In this document: one piece after another, positions 23,926 through 38,500 of the stretch
Numbering within the stretch: position 1 is the first letter of the stretch
Layout: each line of letters begins with the position of its first letter
Origin: Nymphaea colorata
Taxonomy: Eukaryota > Streptophyta > Magnoliopsida > Nymphaeales > Nymphaeaceae
Assembly: GCF_008831285.2 (NCBI RefSeq)
Contig: NC_045141.1
Location: 16,540,106-16,604,105, forward strand
DNA: 64,000 nucleotides
Direction of reading: 5' to 3'
Translations under genes and position numbers: made by a program
Notes under the pieces: generated by a model
What the model was told of the DNA's origin: nothing
Seen by the model: only the letters and a program-made list of their open reading frames with translations
Databases searched by the model: none

Positions 23926-25862
23926 CAAATAGGGGCCAGCAATTGACCCCTTATCTCTATGCCCTTTCTAATAGCTATGGAGATGCTTTCGAAAAGTCTG
24001 GAGGCTAAAATTCAACATAAGAGGATTAAAGTACTGGTTTTGGAACTAAAAGTGAGAAGGTCGGTGCAATACTTTATGTTGATGATTGTCAAAACAAATA
24101 GGTCGAGTATAGATTATGCGAGGCAAATCATAAAACGAGACGGAATTTGGAGTTGGCCTGTCAATGAATTTGGAATTTCTTCAAAATATTGTCACAAACA
24201 TCGTTCTTAGGAAAATGCCGATAAGGTTTTTCTTGATTTTTTTTGGCTAAGCTGTTTTTCTCATAAAAATTTCAGAAAAGATCTCGGTAAGTTTTTAGAA
24301 AGTAAAAAAATCTAAAAATTAATAAGTGAAATTTTATCTAAAAATCATGAGAAAATCACAAGGGAATCAGGAGATTCATTTTTGCCAAGATTTTCAAAAT
24401 CTCAAGAACTTTTCCTGATATTTTCATTTTATTTGTTTTTCTCATGACTATCGTGATACTTTTGAAAATCTCGCGACATCTGCAAGGCTTCCACAAAAAT
24501 ATTTTTGTCTCCTGTTAAAACCTGATTGTTTAAAGGATGATCAATGTTTGCCTTCCATTCAAAAAAGAGGTAGAGAAAAGGCCAGCAAGTTGGAAACTAA
24601 ATGTTTTGTTTTATACAGGTAGGGCTTGTCTTATCGCGCATGTTTTGCTTAAGTTGCCAGAATATTGGTGTATGGTCTTGAAGCTACCTGCCAACACTAC
24701 TCAGATAAACTTTGTGTTGATTTCCTGAAGGTCAACAACTTCATTTAATCAGCTGGGACTAAGGGTCGGCGTTGGGCCGGCCTGGCTCGGCCCGTGCCCA
24801 GGCCTGGCCTGATATCCCGGATCTCGGCCCAGGCCCAACCCAGCCCGTTTGACAATAAAAAAAAATAATTCTTTAAATTATAAAATAACTTTTTTATAAT
24901 ATAAAATTTATTTTTTATAATAAAATACATATTATTAAATTTAAAAAATAATTAAAAATATTTTTCAAATTGTTAATGGGCTGGATTTAGATAGGCCGGA
25001 CCACACCATCGGGCCCGGGCTCGGCCTGGTTCCGGGTTTTCCCGGGCCGGGTACCCGTGGTCCAGGCCTAGCTGGGACAAGTAATGCAAGCCAAAGGAGG
25101 AAGGAGGTGACAAGTTTAGGATAATACAACGGTTATTAAAAAAAATATCATAAACCTATAACTCTGGTCCAAGTATAGTTTTTCCAGCGCTTTTCTCAAA
25201 GCTTGGAAAATGACAAATAATTGTTTAGTTTGGAAAATTGGGGTTCGCAGCAAAGTCAGCTTCTGGCATACAAGTGGTTAGATACGCGTCATATAGACGG
25301 TTTTTTAGGAAAGAAGTACCAACAAGTGGAAGCCACTATGAAGTACTCAATGAAGAGATGATTAACCTTTACTCCATAAATTGGATTTATGGGCTTCTAG
25401 GAAAGAATACAGCGAAAGATTTTCCAAGCCTTGTATCTGGCGTAGATGTCAAACTTTTTTTTTTAGTCAAATCATGGAAGGAAGAAGACCCAGAGAAGCA
25501 GTTTTGGGGAGACAATTAGAAATGAAGCAGCTGGTGGAAAATGGCGGCCACTTATATGGGTCAACCATCAACACCTGAGAGCATTATGGCCTCTCTCTCT
25601 TTATGCTGCAAAAGTCGCTTACTAAACATCGGCTAAAAACACTTGGGTATCAAATGGCATCGAGATGTGGCCTACGTGAAGAAAAAGCGGAGAAGGCGAG
25701 ACATCTGTTCTTGAAATGTGAAGTTCCTAAACATATCTGGATATTCATAGGCAACGATATACATCAAATGACACAATGGAAATGAAAAGGTATCTGATCT
25801 AAGAGATGGATGACAAGGAAGCTGGATAATGTATCTTCACAACTGTTGGAGATTTTGTTTTA
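23926..25862 (+). mobile_element. Decayed LINE (L1-type) fragment: RT, thumb and zf-RVT pieces, interrupted
   Basis: Frameshifted pieces of a LINE ORF2 in order. Reverse transcriptase remnant at 23945-24240 (PFLIAMEMLSKSLEAKI, then YARQIIKRDG, close to the L1 motif PYLFxLAMExLS). RT-thumb remnant at 24530-24740 (RPASWKLN, GRACLIAHVL, LPEYWCMVLKLP). After the MITE, 25170-25290 gives LKAWKMTNNCLVWKIG and SKVSFWH. At 25605-25785 comes a reverse-transcriptase zinc-binding (zf-RVT) remnant (LTKHRLKTLGYQMASRCGL, then ARHLFLKCEVPKHIW). Several frameshifts and stops make it non-functional. An AT-rich stretch at about 24243-24525 also interrupts it and may be another insertion. The 5' end and poly(A) tail were not found. 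Confidence 0.8.
24760..25070. mobile_element. hAT-like MITE, copy 2 (311 bp) with perfect 8-bp target duplication
   Basis: Same family as 23607-23917. The flanks 24752-24759 and 25071-25078 both read GCTGGGAC, a perfect 8-bp direct repeat, which is the target-site length of hAT transposons. The ends are imperfect inverted repeats rich in GGCC. It sits inside the LINE fragment, so it inserted after the LINE. Confidence 0.85.
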
Positions 25863-26524
25863 ATCTAGTTGGTGGTACATATAGAAGTTCAGGGACGAAC
25901 ACAGCCATCTAGGCACGCAGGCCAAAGAAGATCTCAGTTCCACGATCTAGGTTGTGTAAGAGCAGCTACTAAGAATTCCGTAGAGTGGAACAGACGAGGG
26001 AAGGATGTTATTATGGTGGATGCGAACATTTCCATCCTTCGATACTCCAAAAGCTGCATTTAGCAATTCATGTACATAAAGTTACATAAATATACAAGCC
26101 CAAGGCAAAAAAATGAAACAAATTTAACCGAAACACATACAAGGAAGCTTTTTACCCTATACAAAGTAATAGGTTCACCGTTTTGTTTGGCCACCACCTC
26201 TCTGTGCTAGTATACAGATGTGAAGCATGACATACAAAATTGGAACGACAGTCATCAAGTAACTACTCCAACATTCCTCGCACAGCCACATGACTCTCCA
26301 TCAGCAAACCAGTGCACCAAATCTTCTCTGCTCCAACATTTTTGCAATGGCTTGGAAATGGGATCTTAAGAAGAGCCAATCAACTGATAGGAAATGGCAG
26401 ATGCTCTGTCGCACGTCGCAAAGATATCAAAGTTCAACTTTATCATCTGTACTAACTAAATGGAACGAGAAGGATCTAGTTCTCTTATCAACATAGCTCT
26501 ATCCAACTCCTTAGGCAAGTCATG
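25863..26524. other. Intergenic, probably including the 3' UTR of the PX-protein gene
   Basis: This lies between the LINE remnant and the stop codon of the minus-strand PX-protein gene. Part of 26070-26524 is expected to be its 3' UTR; no poly(A) signal was assigned with confidence. Confidence 0.4.
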
Positions 26525-29500
26525 TTAGTGAAAGGCCTTCTTGTGTATATCTAGGATGACGTCATTCAATTCAGGGAACACCGAAACCAATAACAGCTCC
26601 AAAATACTGTATGCTAGCTGCTTCAGACATGTTGTAGACTGGTAATGTAACAAACACAGGGTCAAGAGAAAAATATTGACACTTGACGGATACCATTAAA
26701 CCGAAGAAGACTTGCCTGCAGGAAAAAGTAAATATCCTTTGCACACCGCTGATATTGTTTCTGCCCTATCAGATTGACCAGAGTGTATGGAGCACCTCCT
26801 GCCAGCCGTAAAACAAGTGACATCAAATTCTGATTTTTTATGCTTTTGCTCTGTTTCAACTAGAAAAAGGAAAAGGAAAAAGGTAAAAAAAATATAAGGA
26901 CAAAACAATGGCATGAACATGTCATGGACTCGTGACAAATTTCAGAACATTTTCTCCTAATTCACAACTTGAATGTCTAAGCATCATTCACATTTCCATT
27001 TATTTGTTTCACATGAAAATTAGAGCTCTGGCTGTGGCTAAAACTGTGAAGACATGAAGTTAATGCCAAGAAAACTATAAGGTTATACTAGTTGAAGTAC
27101 CATGCTTATGTACCCATGCTTGAGCAGTGAGCACTAACATAAAGTGGCAAACACAGGACATGCTAAAAGAACGTTGCAAGCACAAAACCAGTTAATTCTG
27201 AAAGGTATCTGCACGGTATGCAGGGGAACTAGACACACAAAATGAATGACTGATGCATAAGCGTTCTGCAGGATGGTTACAGGTGTTGAACTATTTGTGT
27301 TGTTACCTTCAGTCAAGATTGAAGCTCAGTTTGCCCTAAATGGCTATAGAGGCATCGTCGTGGAATTTATCCCATATAAACTGACGACCTAGATCTAGCA
27401 TAGTAACTGAATCCAACATCTTAGCCAAAAAGGTTCATGTTTTATTCACGTTTCTTTTTTTCTGAATCACGGCAGTCACAAAGATAATGATCACCAACCA
27501 GCTACATATGTTCAGAGATTTAAAAAATCCAATCTCTATAGGAAACAAGACCTAGAAGTTATAGCTCCATAATGGCAGTTTACAACAACTAAATACATCT
27601 CAAAGATCGTATATAAGCACTCACCAAGGATCATCTTTTTAACATCACTTGCCCTGCGAGCAGCCTCACGCTGCATCTCAAAGGAAACAGGTGAAGAATT
27701 ACTACCACTTGAACCTCCAGTTTTCTCAAGGCTCTGATAAGATTCCCCGTTGTCTTTGTCTTCATCATTGCGCAGCTTCAGAAAAAAAGTTCCCTCGGGC
27801 CACAGAACCTAGGAATGGATGCAATTTAGCAAGAAAAATAAGAAGATGATGCAAAAGGCTCTAACATTTTCCATCACAATCATAATTACCTGGAAAACGA
27901 TGGGATGCATTGCACATACTTCATACATCATCCAGAATAACATCCAACACAGACCGAAGGCATTATCAGCGAACTATTTGGCACCATGCCATACAGGTGC
28001 TGCAAATAGTCTGCTGTACCATGTGCACTAACTGCACTGTGTGTGCAGCTATGATATGTGTGTGTGTGTGTGTGTAAACACCATTTTGGTTGCCAGAAAT
28101 ACTTTCATATTTAGGATATTTAGGACCTACCATAGCACCATAAGATGGGTTGTACTCAATGGAGTCAAAAAAAGCGGAAGATCACAAAAGACTTGAATGG
28201 AGACGTGGGAGGTAGTGGTGGGGTGATATAAAATGAACTATAAAATTAACTGAGTGATGCATATCAGACTGGACAGTGCCCACCTTCCATTTCCATCTTC
28301 TCTCATCTCTGATCGGTTCAAGTTTCAATTGACCCTCAGACGACGAAGCAAACAGAATCAGTGGAATGACTAGAAGAATAAGAAAGCATACGACTAGTTT
28401 TTAGCAATTGCAGTTCTTGTTTCAGAACATTTTTGAGGCCAACCTTCTGTTTTAAATCATTGAATTAACCAACTGGGTACTCTGAGCAGTTTTAGAGCCT
28501 CCCCAGAATCATGAGCTTATTCTTTAACCAACTTTTGAATCAATGAAGCCAAGTGGCTAAACGCAAATAGGTCGAGCTGTGGTCATGCAGGTGGTCCGAG
28601 ACAATTTCTCTTGCCAATCAAGTGCGTCTTAAATTCTTAATGAAGCCAAAATGGGAAAGGGAAAAAAATAATTAGATTAGCTACAAACAGTTTTTGTTAG
28701 GTCCATTATGGATGCAAGACGTCATCGGCTGGCATATGGTCAGATTGGCACTGGCTTCCCACAAAAGTGTTGCTCCAGATGGCCACTAGATGAAAATGGC
28801 CACAAAGAATTTGCTTATACAGTGTCAAACATGTGTGGCTGTGTGTAAACTGTAAACACACATTATTAGGCCAGAAATATATTAACCATTTGCTGGACCA
28901 GCTACAAAATGACCAAGCTGGAGGTGTCCAGCATGAAGGCCATCAACCTAGCCCTTTGCCATTAAGCTTTCTGCCAGAACACATCAAATGTCTTCCCTTT
29001 TTCCCTGGAAGACATGTAGACATTTCTTTGTTCATTGGTCAGAAAGCATCTTGCTTGGATATTACCCCATCATCTAAAGTTAGTCACAAGCCACAAAATG
29101 GTCATGTACTTCTCTTCTTTCATTCTGTTTCTTTACCCTTTTAGGCTCCAACTCATCAGTTACCAAGATAAATCAAAACGTCTTTTACTGGTTGGACTGG
29201 TTGGACCGCTTGGACCGGTTGGTTGTGGTGTTACTGGATTGACTTAGCGGGCCTGAGTTGGGTAGCTATTCCTTTTAATCTTAGCTAGGTGCACAGTATG
29301 TTGGTAAACTTTTGTGTAACAATTTATTTAAATAGCTAAATTAGCTACACAATAATAAATGGACAATTTACCCGATTTTATGGTATTGTTGGTCTACCAT
29401 TAACATGGGCACTAGAGTTTTTTATTCTTTCTCTTCCTTCCCAATTATCTTATTCTTAACCATGGAAGATGCAAAAACCTCCAATAACTAACAGATGGGT

Positions 29501-32500
29501 AAAGCATGGATGGCATAGAAAGCCTATGTAAGAATCCTTATAGGATTTCTCGTCGGCAGGCATCAAAGTAATAATCTCCAGTCCACAATATTAAAAAGAT
29601 ATACAAAAGCTTGAGGTCCCTTCTAAACAGCAAGGAGCAACCATGCAATTGCAAGGGGCCCATCTCTATCTTATTTCAGGATTTTAGCACCATTCCATTA
29701 AGATAAGAAGCCATTACTAGTCTATAACTTTGTCATTTATAAAAGTGAGCATGCAATGGACGCACATCCCTACCACTACAATATTGTCTTTTTCAAGAGG
29801 ACGCTGCAATGCATTTCTTATAACATAACAGCTTATACATGACAAGGATATGCTTATGATGCACAATTTAGAAGTGTAGCAAAATGCTTTACGAGAAAAT
29901 AAGAAGTTGAACACATTATAACATACAGACTTACATCTTGAAGCCATTTTATCCCTTGTGCAATAACATCCTCTCTCCGAAGCCAATGGATTTGTCTCAA
30001 CAACCAATCATCAATAGCGTCCTCCATCAGCAACTGTAAAATCTGCTTTGACATCCAGAAAACTTGCCTTCTGCAAGGCATATAACATGTACAGTCACCC
30101 ATTGAAGGAGAGATCAACCTTGCTTAAAGCACTTCTTTACTTGTTTTGATGTTTATGATTCATGTGTTCAGCAAATATAAATTAGAATCATAACTTGTTT
30201 CAAATAAAAGGCACAAAAGCTAGAAAAACAAATCTACAACCACTCTGAAATACTGCTTCTTTCAATTTAATGGTGGAGCAACGGTGGTCCATTGAATGGC
30301 ATAGATAATACAGATCCCTATGGATGAAACACCCTAGAAATCATCCCTATGCTACGTTCACTCGAAACTAGGATAGAAAAACAAAGAAAGCTTGAACTCT
30401 AAGTTTGACAAAAACAATGAGATTATAAAGTATAATAAGATAATCATATTAATAAAGATTTTGATATGCCTAAAAACCCAACATTTCCACTTTTTAACCC
30501 AGAAAATGTGAAAAATCTTTTATTGAAAATTACAAGTTCATTGCAATAATTTCATTTGCTCAACTGAGTTGGGTCTATGAACAGGACATGTTGTGCAAGT
30601 ACCTAGACAACCTAAATTTATCAACAGGTTCTTCAAGTACATTGAAAATTCATCCTAGAGCAGCCCCAACAAGTGGAACACTTAAATAGGCTTGATGTCA
30701 ATCACTTACATTACTCTCATCAGTCCATTTTTAGCACTTAAAGATATTTTTTAGCTCAACCATTTCCTAATAATTGTTGTGTGTCACACAATCACATTAA
30801 TTTCCTGACAAGTGGTATCCTGCCCTTAAATACCCAAAGAGTTGCAAGCACTGGGCATCTTCCTCAGGGTAAGCTACATCTAGTAGCAGACCAATGATTT
30901 GAAAAAATAAGTCCCTGAATTTTTTTCCACAACTGTTGAGATTTTGGGACTAGAAGTAGTAGGATCTATTCTCATAAAAAACTGAGATATCTGCAAATAC
31001 TACCAAACCGAGAGCAGCATACAATACATATCATTATGGATGAAGTTGGCCATTGATAATTGAAGAAGCACAAGCTATCAGTATCCATTTTTGAGATCAG
31101 AATCCTTTTCTTTTTTACTATGTTGTGTTGGGAATACAATTCCTGCATTTAACGTTTGGTTCTTCCCATATCTCACTGACTGACACTTCATTCATGTTCT
31201 AGCTTCCCTTTTTATTGATTCTATTTTATGTGAATGATTATCCCAAGGAACAGAAAGTAAATTTCTTCATCACCCTTCATGCCTTCCTAAGTAGCGACTG
31301 GAAGTACTGGATTACAATTCGATTCCAATGGAACAATTTTTTTTTTTTCATCTGGTTTCCCCCTTGTACTTGGCTTGTACTCCTCTAGAATACATGACAA
31401 GCATTGGCATAGAACATGAATCATCATGCATACTACGAGGTACCAATACCACCTAGAAAGAGCACCATAACTAAGTGGCCAAGAGCCTAGTTACGCATCA
31501 GGTTTACAGGTATATGTTCCTACAGGTGTCCCCAGAATGGCTTTAAACAAAAATGGGCCACTAAAACCTGCTACATATGTCTTATAGCTGCAAACTGATC
31601 TAACTGTAAAATCCACTCAGAAAGAAGAGAACACGGTCCATCAACAAGCAAAGAAAACCAACAGCCATTTCTGAACAATTCATTAACTGCCTCCTATCAT
31701 ATGAACCAACAAGGAATAGCCTCTAACCATATGCAAATTGTTCCAAACTTAGCCCCAATGCTGCATGAATCATCCAGAAAAATTTATTCATCATCATTCA
31801 AAATAACACCAACAGCCCAGCATACACACGAAAATAACATTAACATGATAGTCACCATTACCAAGCGTGCCTCACCTCAACCAACCACGCTGCTTAAGTT
31901 GAAAGATTGTATCAACTAGATCCAACAGCGGTATGCTCACATTAGGTGGTGTCCACTGGAAGAACAGGAATGTAAGAATGCAATGCAAAAGACATAAAAG
32001 CATCACAACAGAAATACTTCTAGGAGGTAATATTAAAAATACATTTGAGTGATTGGAATGTATAGAAGCAATATAGGAAGAATTTTTTTCCTCAAAATCA
32101 TTGGTTGGCATGTTCGGACATTCAAGTAGGTGCTAAGGCACAAAGAATTACGAGGACAAACAAATTTTTGTTTATATCAGGAATCTTGTCAAACTTAATA
32201 CATTACCATGAATACGTAAAACAGATAAGTCAAAGTTATTAATTATTACATTCTCTACAACAAACAGTCATAGGAAGCTCATATAATGTAAAGACTATAG
32301 AATCTAAACATTTGATTATATTATATTAGATATTAGCTGGATCAAGAATTGAGCTTTTAACAGCAGCATCACTCTACTTTTCTGACCAGCTAATAGATCT
32401 TAAAATGACCCTTTTCTTTGCTACAGTAAATTTCCCAAACTGAATTGCCTTTGCATCTCATACATACATGATGCTAAAAGGAAATAGATACCAAGCATGT

Positions 32501-35500
32501 GAAAACCAATTTTACTTGAAACTATATGCAAGACAATATGTTCATAACTTCATATACAACTAAATCCTACAATCTCTTTTCCAAACTCCTTGAACTATTT
32601 TTGATACTATATTGGCACTTCTCCATCATGTTGCAAATGGGCCAGATGTAGTATAAGATTTGCATCACTCCTTTTTGTACTGGATTTAGTTCCGACCTGA
32701 CTACAAATGTATTTAGGTGTGATCTGACCGGGCTGCAGCACTACTTCCATAGGACCTTGCATTCACATGGTATGGTGTCACCAAGGATGATATTACAGGA
32801 TTAACAGAATCTGAAACCATAACTAGACCATTTCACTGACCAGCTTTGATCAACATGCAGGATGACAAGGGTTCAAGTGAATTATATATCTTTTCATTAA
32901 TTGTTAGTAATGTATTTCAGCTTTCAGTTTATGGTCAACATCCAATAACTTCACAGTTGGAGGATTTCACAAAATGCACCATAACTGCGCGGAATTTGTA
33001 AAATCCTTGAAGTCTCAAAGATACACCTAAACATGTGACATTTGTTATAACTGATAAATGTATAATACTATAATCTAGCTGAGAAGCCATGACTCAAGGA
33101 AGAAGTGATCATAGGAATGAAGTGTTTCAAACAAGGATGATCTTTTTGTTATTTTGTTAGTCCTATTCCTCTCCATAAAATAAAAGGAGAGCATATGAAC
33201 AATCTTACCGATTCTTTTGCTTTTTTCTTTTTTCGGCCATTGGCCATCTGCCAGGAGTTTTGGGCTTAATACTGATACATAGTAGCAACAAATCTAAGAA
33301 TTTAACTTTAGTGTATGGTGTATTGATCTTTTCTGGAAAGGGAGTGTGTGTGAGTTGTGTATTTCAATACGCTGGAATCAACCACTAGCACTTCATCTTT
33401 TGCTATTGCAATCTAATAACAGAGAAGGTGCACGATCTCAATGAATTAGTTCTGAATAAATAAATATATCCTATATAAGAACCATTGCATTTCGTGACTG
33501 CATCTTACTGACTCAATCAGATGGTACAGAAATCTTCAGTGTGATAAAAGTCTACTAGAAACTAACCACTGCATTAGACTTTTTCAATAGAAACACTTCA
33601 ACATCATGAAACTTTGGTGGAATTACAGCCATGAATTTTCACTAGAAAAACCTACCCATGCGTCCAATCTAGCAATACAAACATTAATGCCTATTGGATG
33701 CAGATATATACAATGTAGACCTGATCTATGAGAACAAAATTGCAACCTAAATTCATGTGGTTCCTCCTAAAAGGGTGACACACCTATGTCAACTTTTTGG
33801 GACATAGGTGCAGCCCTTAGCACTGCCAATATATGGTCAAAGCCATCTTTGATAGCACCAATGCACCAAGTTATTTTCTTTTCTGATGTTAGCTTCATTC
33901 AAATTTATCCAGGATCAATGTCCACTTTTCGCATAACTTTTTTTCTGAAACCTTTTAATATTATTTTGACTCATTCTATTATTATCTTCTTCAACCTTTT
34001 AATTACGACTTCTTTATTATGTGTTGTTAATAACTTCAAAATCTTATTTTTACAATTGTATGTAAAGTGTCCCCACACCCAAGGTCCTTGAAAATGTTCC
34101 TTACGTATCTGCATCCACACCCATGTAAATAAACAAGTAATCAAAGTTTCATCCACTGTGTGAATGTTTGCAGCTATTATATTCCCATATTAGCCTCCGC
34201 ACTTTTTTTTTCAAAAGATTTTGATGGTCATCCATTTCAATCTTCATACCCATGTTGTCCCCCATGATTGCACTGCTCGAAAAAGTTGAGAAAATGTGCC
34301 CAAACAGAAGGTCATCTTGGAATTACATGCCACACCCACTCTAGAACATAGCTAATATGTAATATTTGACCTCACAAATCCACGTCATGCAGATATAGCA
34401 TGCATATAACTTGAAGCAAATATGAAACTGACAAAGATCCTAGACAAGCCCTTCATGGAGAATATTAAACCCATATTAGACACTTGTCTGCCCTTTCATG
34501 ATCATGTCATTCATTTTGAAGTCAATTAAAAATTAGTTGGTCTCAGAATTCTTAATATGTAAACTGTGATTATCTTTATTCAGTTGCAAAATAATAATTT
34601 GGAGCTCAAACACTATATTATATATAGTATTCAAATGTGGTTCTTGTGTCTTACGTTTGACAAACATCCACTCATGGTGTGGGTTATAGGTTGCACCAAT
34701 TTCCTTACCCATGGATAATTTTTAACCTGCTAAAAGCTAAAATACAATGTTGCCAAAAGAATTGTCAATATGATATGCATTATCTGTCTAAATTAAGGGT
34801 AAGAAAATGGATGAGTGACTTTTAGTCTAATCCTTTTTTTTTATGGATAAGACAATGATGTTATCATAAGCACTCAAGAAATTTCAACGTGCAGTTACAA
34901 GAACTGAAACAGATATACAATAGCTGCAAAGTGAAGAACATTCTAACAAAACGATTTATATGTCTTTGTATTAGAAATTAGAACAGAAACTGCAATGCAA
35001 AAAGCATTGCTCAATCAATAAACTTTACAGTTTAAGGAACATATCTACCTCAGGTGGTACTCTGGTAGGATCTTCCAAAAGATGGGATGGTATAACTGTA
35101 TCTACTACACGATGTGTGTCAGACTGCTGATTTCTCAAAGAGCCCATGCTACTTGAACTATCATATCTTCTTGAACTATCATATCGTTTGACTACTCGTG
35201 GTGGAAACTGCCTAGAATCCAATTCATTGTCTGAGTGCCATCCATTAGGTCGGGAACTTGACCCCATTTCTTCAAGGGTAGCCCCACTTACATGGTCCTC
35301 ATCTTCAGATGCACTACGAGATATTTCCCTCTGGCTATAGCTTAAGCTTTGCTGTTGTAGGTCTTCAGTCAGAGAGATTCCAGAACTTCTTGTTGTTAAT
35401 GAAGAACTATCAGGTGAACCAACTACTTTGCGTATGAGTCCATTCACCCCTTTGAACTGACGAACAATGTCATCCATTGCATCATCTACATTAACTGCTC

Positions 35501-38500
35501 AATGCAAATTGCAAAGACTTGAGTTTGAAAATATGAAAGGTGAAACTAATCAAACAAAGGGATGCTAATGAACAAGCACTATTTGTGAATTGCTGAATTT
35601 GAATGACAAATAGGATCCGAACATGAAAAACAGGTGCACCATACGTCAGCATTCATGCTTGGTCAGTGCCACCACGCTTAGTAGCATAAGAGGATAAAAA
35701 GTCTACTCTAATATTTGAGTTTGAAAAGTCCAGATGCTGTATAAGTCTAATTTACATGTGAGCCTAGAGCATTACATGTGCAAGCAGTGAAGCAATTAAT
35801 CACATGATTGAAAGGAACACAAGCCAATTGTTCAAGTGGACCAAAAGTTGATTCAGAATCTACACACCATGGCATACTCCAATAGTGACAAATGTAATCG
35901 TGCAAGGCATGATTCAACTTCGGAGCTTATTTTGCTCATAGATAAAGATATCTTCTTGAGTAGTAGAAAGCAGATAGAATTATCTTGAACAAAGGTGGAA
36001 TGCAGTATAAAGGAACAATTCTGTAACAATAGTAACGCTAAGTATGGTATCCTTACTGTGGTGCAGATATAGCATTTAACTGTTATTGAGATAATCAGAC
36101 CAGTAACAGGAGGTATAATGCTTAATGACACGCAACTAGAAAAAAGGAAAGTGTGACATAAAGGAAACAGAGTGGACCAAAAACACACACAACTGAAAAT
36201 AGTTCTAAGGAAAGAGAATCAGAAACCTGCCAACGTTTTCATGACTGATGTTGACTTTCCAAACGAGTAATTCTGTAGAAGGAGGAAAAAGAGATATAAT
36301 TGCAAGCATCAGCTCAAAAGATGACCGTAGGTCCATAACCAACCTAACAGAAAGGAATTTGACTTGAATTTCGGCAGATGAGGGGTGCACTGAGGAGAAA
36401 AGGAACCTTTGATGAAGCGCTTAAAAAGTCCCACACTTCATGCTGTTCTGCAACATTGGGAATTGACAAAAGATCCTGCAATACCCAGGACAAATAAGAG
36501 CAACTGAAAGCAAAAAAAAAAAAAATCAACTTGATGAAAACACATTTTAGAGCAAACCTGCAAATATTTGTCTAGCAGAATACAACGTTGATGAACAAAA
36601 TAGTCATCAATACTTGATGAGAGAAACCGCTTAGGGGGCAGTTGTAAAGAATAGTTTGGCATATCCTTTAGGTGGCGATGCAATCTCTCAAAGTTTCTGT
36701 ACCTGTAGGTTATGAAGCATCAAAGGATCAGCCAGATCTCCTAGAAAAATATAAGAAATCATTATTGCATAAATTACTTTGGAGTAAACTTCATTATCAA
36801 ATATTACATTTTTAGTCTTGTTATAAAATGAAAAAAAATGACAACCAGGAAATATGGTTATGTGCAAAACTTAGCAAGCTAAATATTCCTTTACTTATTA
36901 ACTCAAACATCAAATGCAGCAACTACCTTCTTTTGACAAACCATGTTTCATTGTCTACACTTGCCACGGCAATTGAATAAACTGCAAAAGATTTAGATCC
37001 ACCTTTTTCAAAATAAGCTCCAACAACCTGCCAAAATTGGATGTGAGTGTTAAGAAGTAATAAAGCAATAGAAAACAACGAAATCATTTTTCATCAAATT
37101 ACCAAAAGCAGAGGATTTATTGAAAAAAAGAAAGAAAGAACAACAAAATCATTTTTCATCAAATACAAAAAGGTAGAAGATTTATTCAAAATAAAAGGCA
37201 GAGAGAAGGAATCATAAACATCACATGAATTGGGCTTCAACCACTAAATCCATACAAGTACATTTGGTCAAATAGAACAAATCATGATATCTTACGCTAG
37301 AACTTGAGATGAAAATTGGTCGAAAGGAAGGCTAACAGCAGTCAGCAGATGACTGAATGGAATGACCATCTTTCTGTGGGACTGTCAGGAGTGGAAAGAA
37401 AATCTCTAGGACCAGAAGTATTCGGGACTTTCCGAGGAAGGATAAAGTTAATTACTGTTAAAGTGGCTTCTGAAATGAAGAAGATAGAATCGTGAACCAA
37501 GACCAAATTACTGATGAACAACCATACTAATGATACAGACAGACCAGTCGTTCCAACTCCAATCATGGCCACCTTTTCCTTTGAAGACCAAGGAAACTTT
37601 CCAACACATTTGGTAATCTGAAGTCTACAAAGACAGCTGAAAAATTCAAAAACTTCTTGTGCACAAAATTTTTTCCCAGCTCATCAAGATATAAATAGCC
37701 ATCATGTCCAAATTGAATCTCTATCCTTCGTCCTCATCATAGACTTTTTAAGTAATTGAAATCCATATGCTTTTTCTCGAATAGCTTCTAGACTAGCTCT
37801 TTGGAAATCTATAACAAATGCCTCACATAATCATGCAACCATTGCTTACTCCCTTCCTTCTACATTCCATTGTCTTGTCCCATACAGTAAAATACCTAGC
37901 AGGCAGACAACTAATGTGGACATGCACTAAATTTTTCTGTTATCATCGATATTCTAAAATTTTAGGACTTTCAAGATTTTCTAAAGATGTTCCTGAGAAA
38001 AAGAAAATTCAAATGAACTTCTGAGGAAAATCTTTCCGAGAACAATATTTGCAACTGTGGTTCCAACTAAGATCAGAAACTTTTTCAATTAGAAAAAGGG
38101 AAATCAATTTTCTGTTGGCTACAGGCTGGGTATGTTTTACATCATCGGACCCAGGCATGGTACTCTTAGATGCGACTAATCCAACCGGATCTGGATCCAG
38201 CTGCAGCAACCATATCCCTTAGCTGGACATGAGTTTGAACTCTGAACCATATAGTTTCAGCAGGGATCTGACCTGACTTCTGAGACATCTCTACCCCTAA
38301 ATGGGATGTGGCAAGACCTATGCTCTTGGAATTTCTAGCTTCTTAAGTTGATTTTTCTTTTCAGATCCAGGGTAGTACCAGAAGTAGTGTTTTTGACCAG
38401 TGTTATCTTTATCGCACGATATGGGCCCATATCGTGCGATATGTATTTCCTACGATATGCCTACGATACACCATATGCTTGTGTATCATAGGCGTATCGC

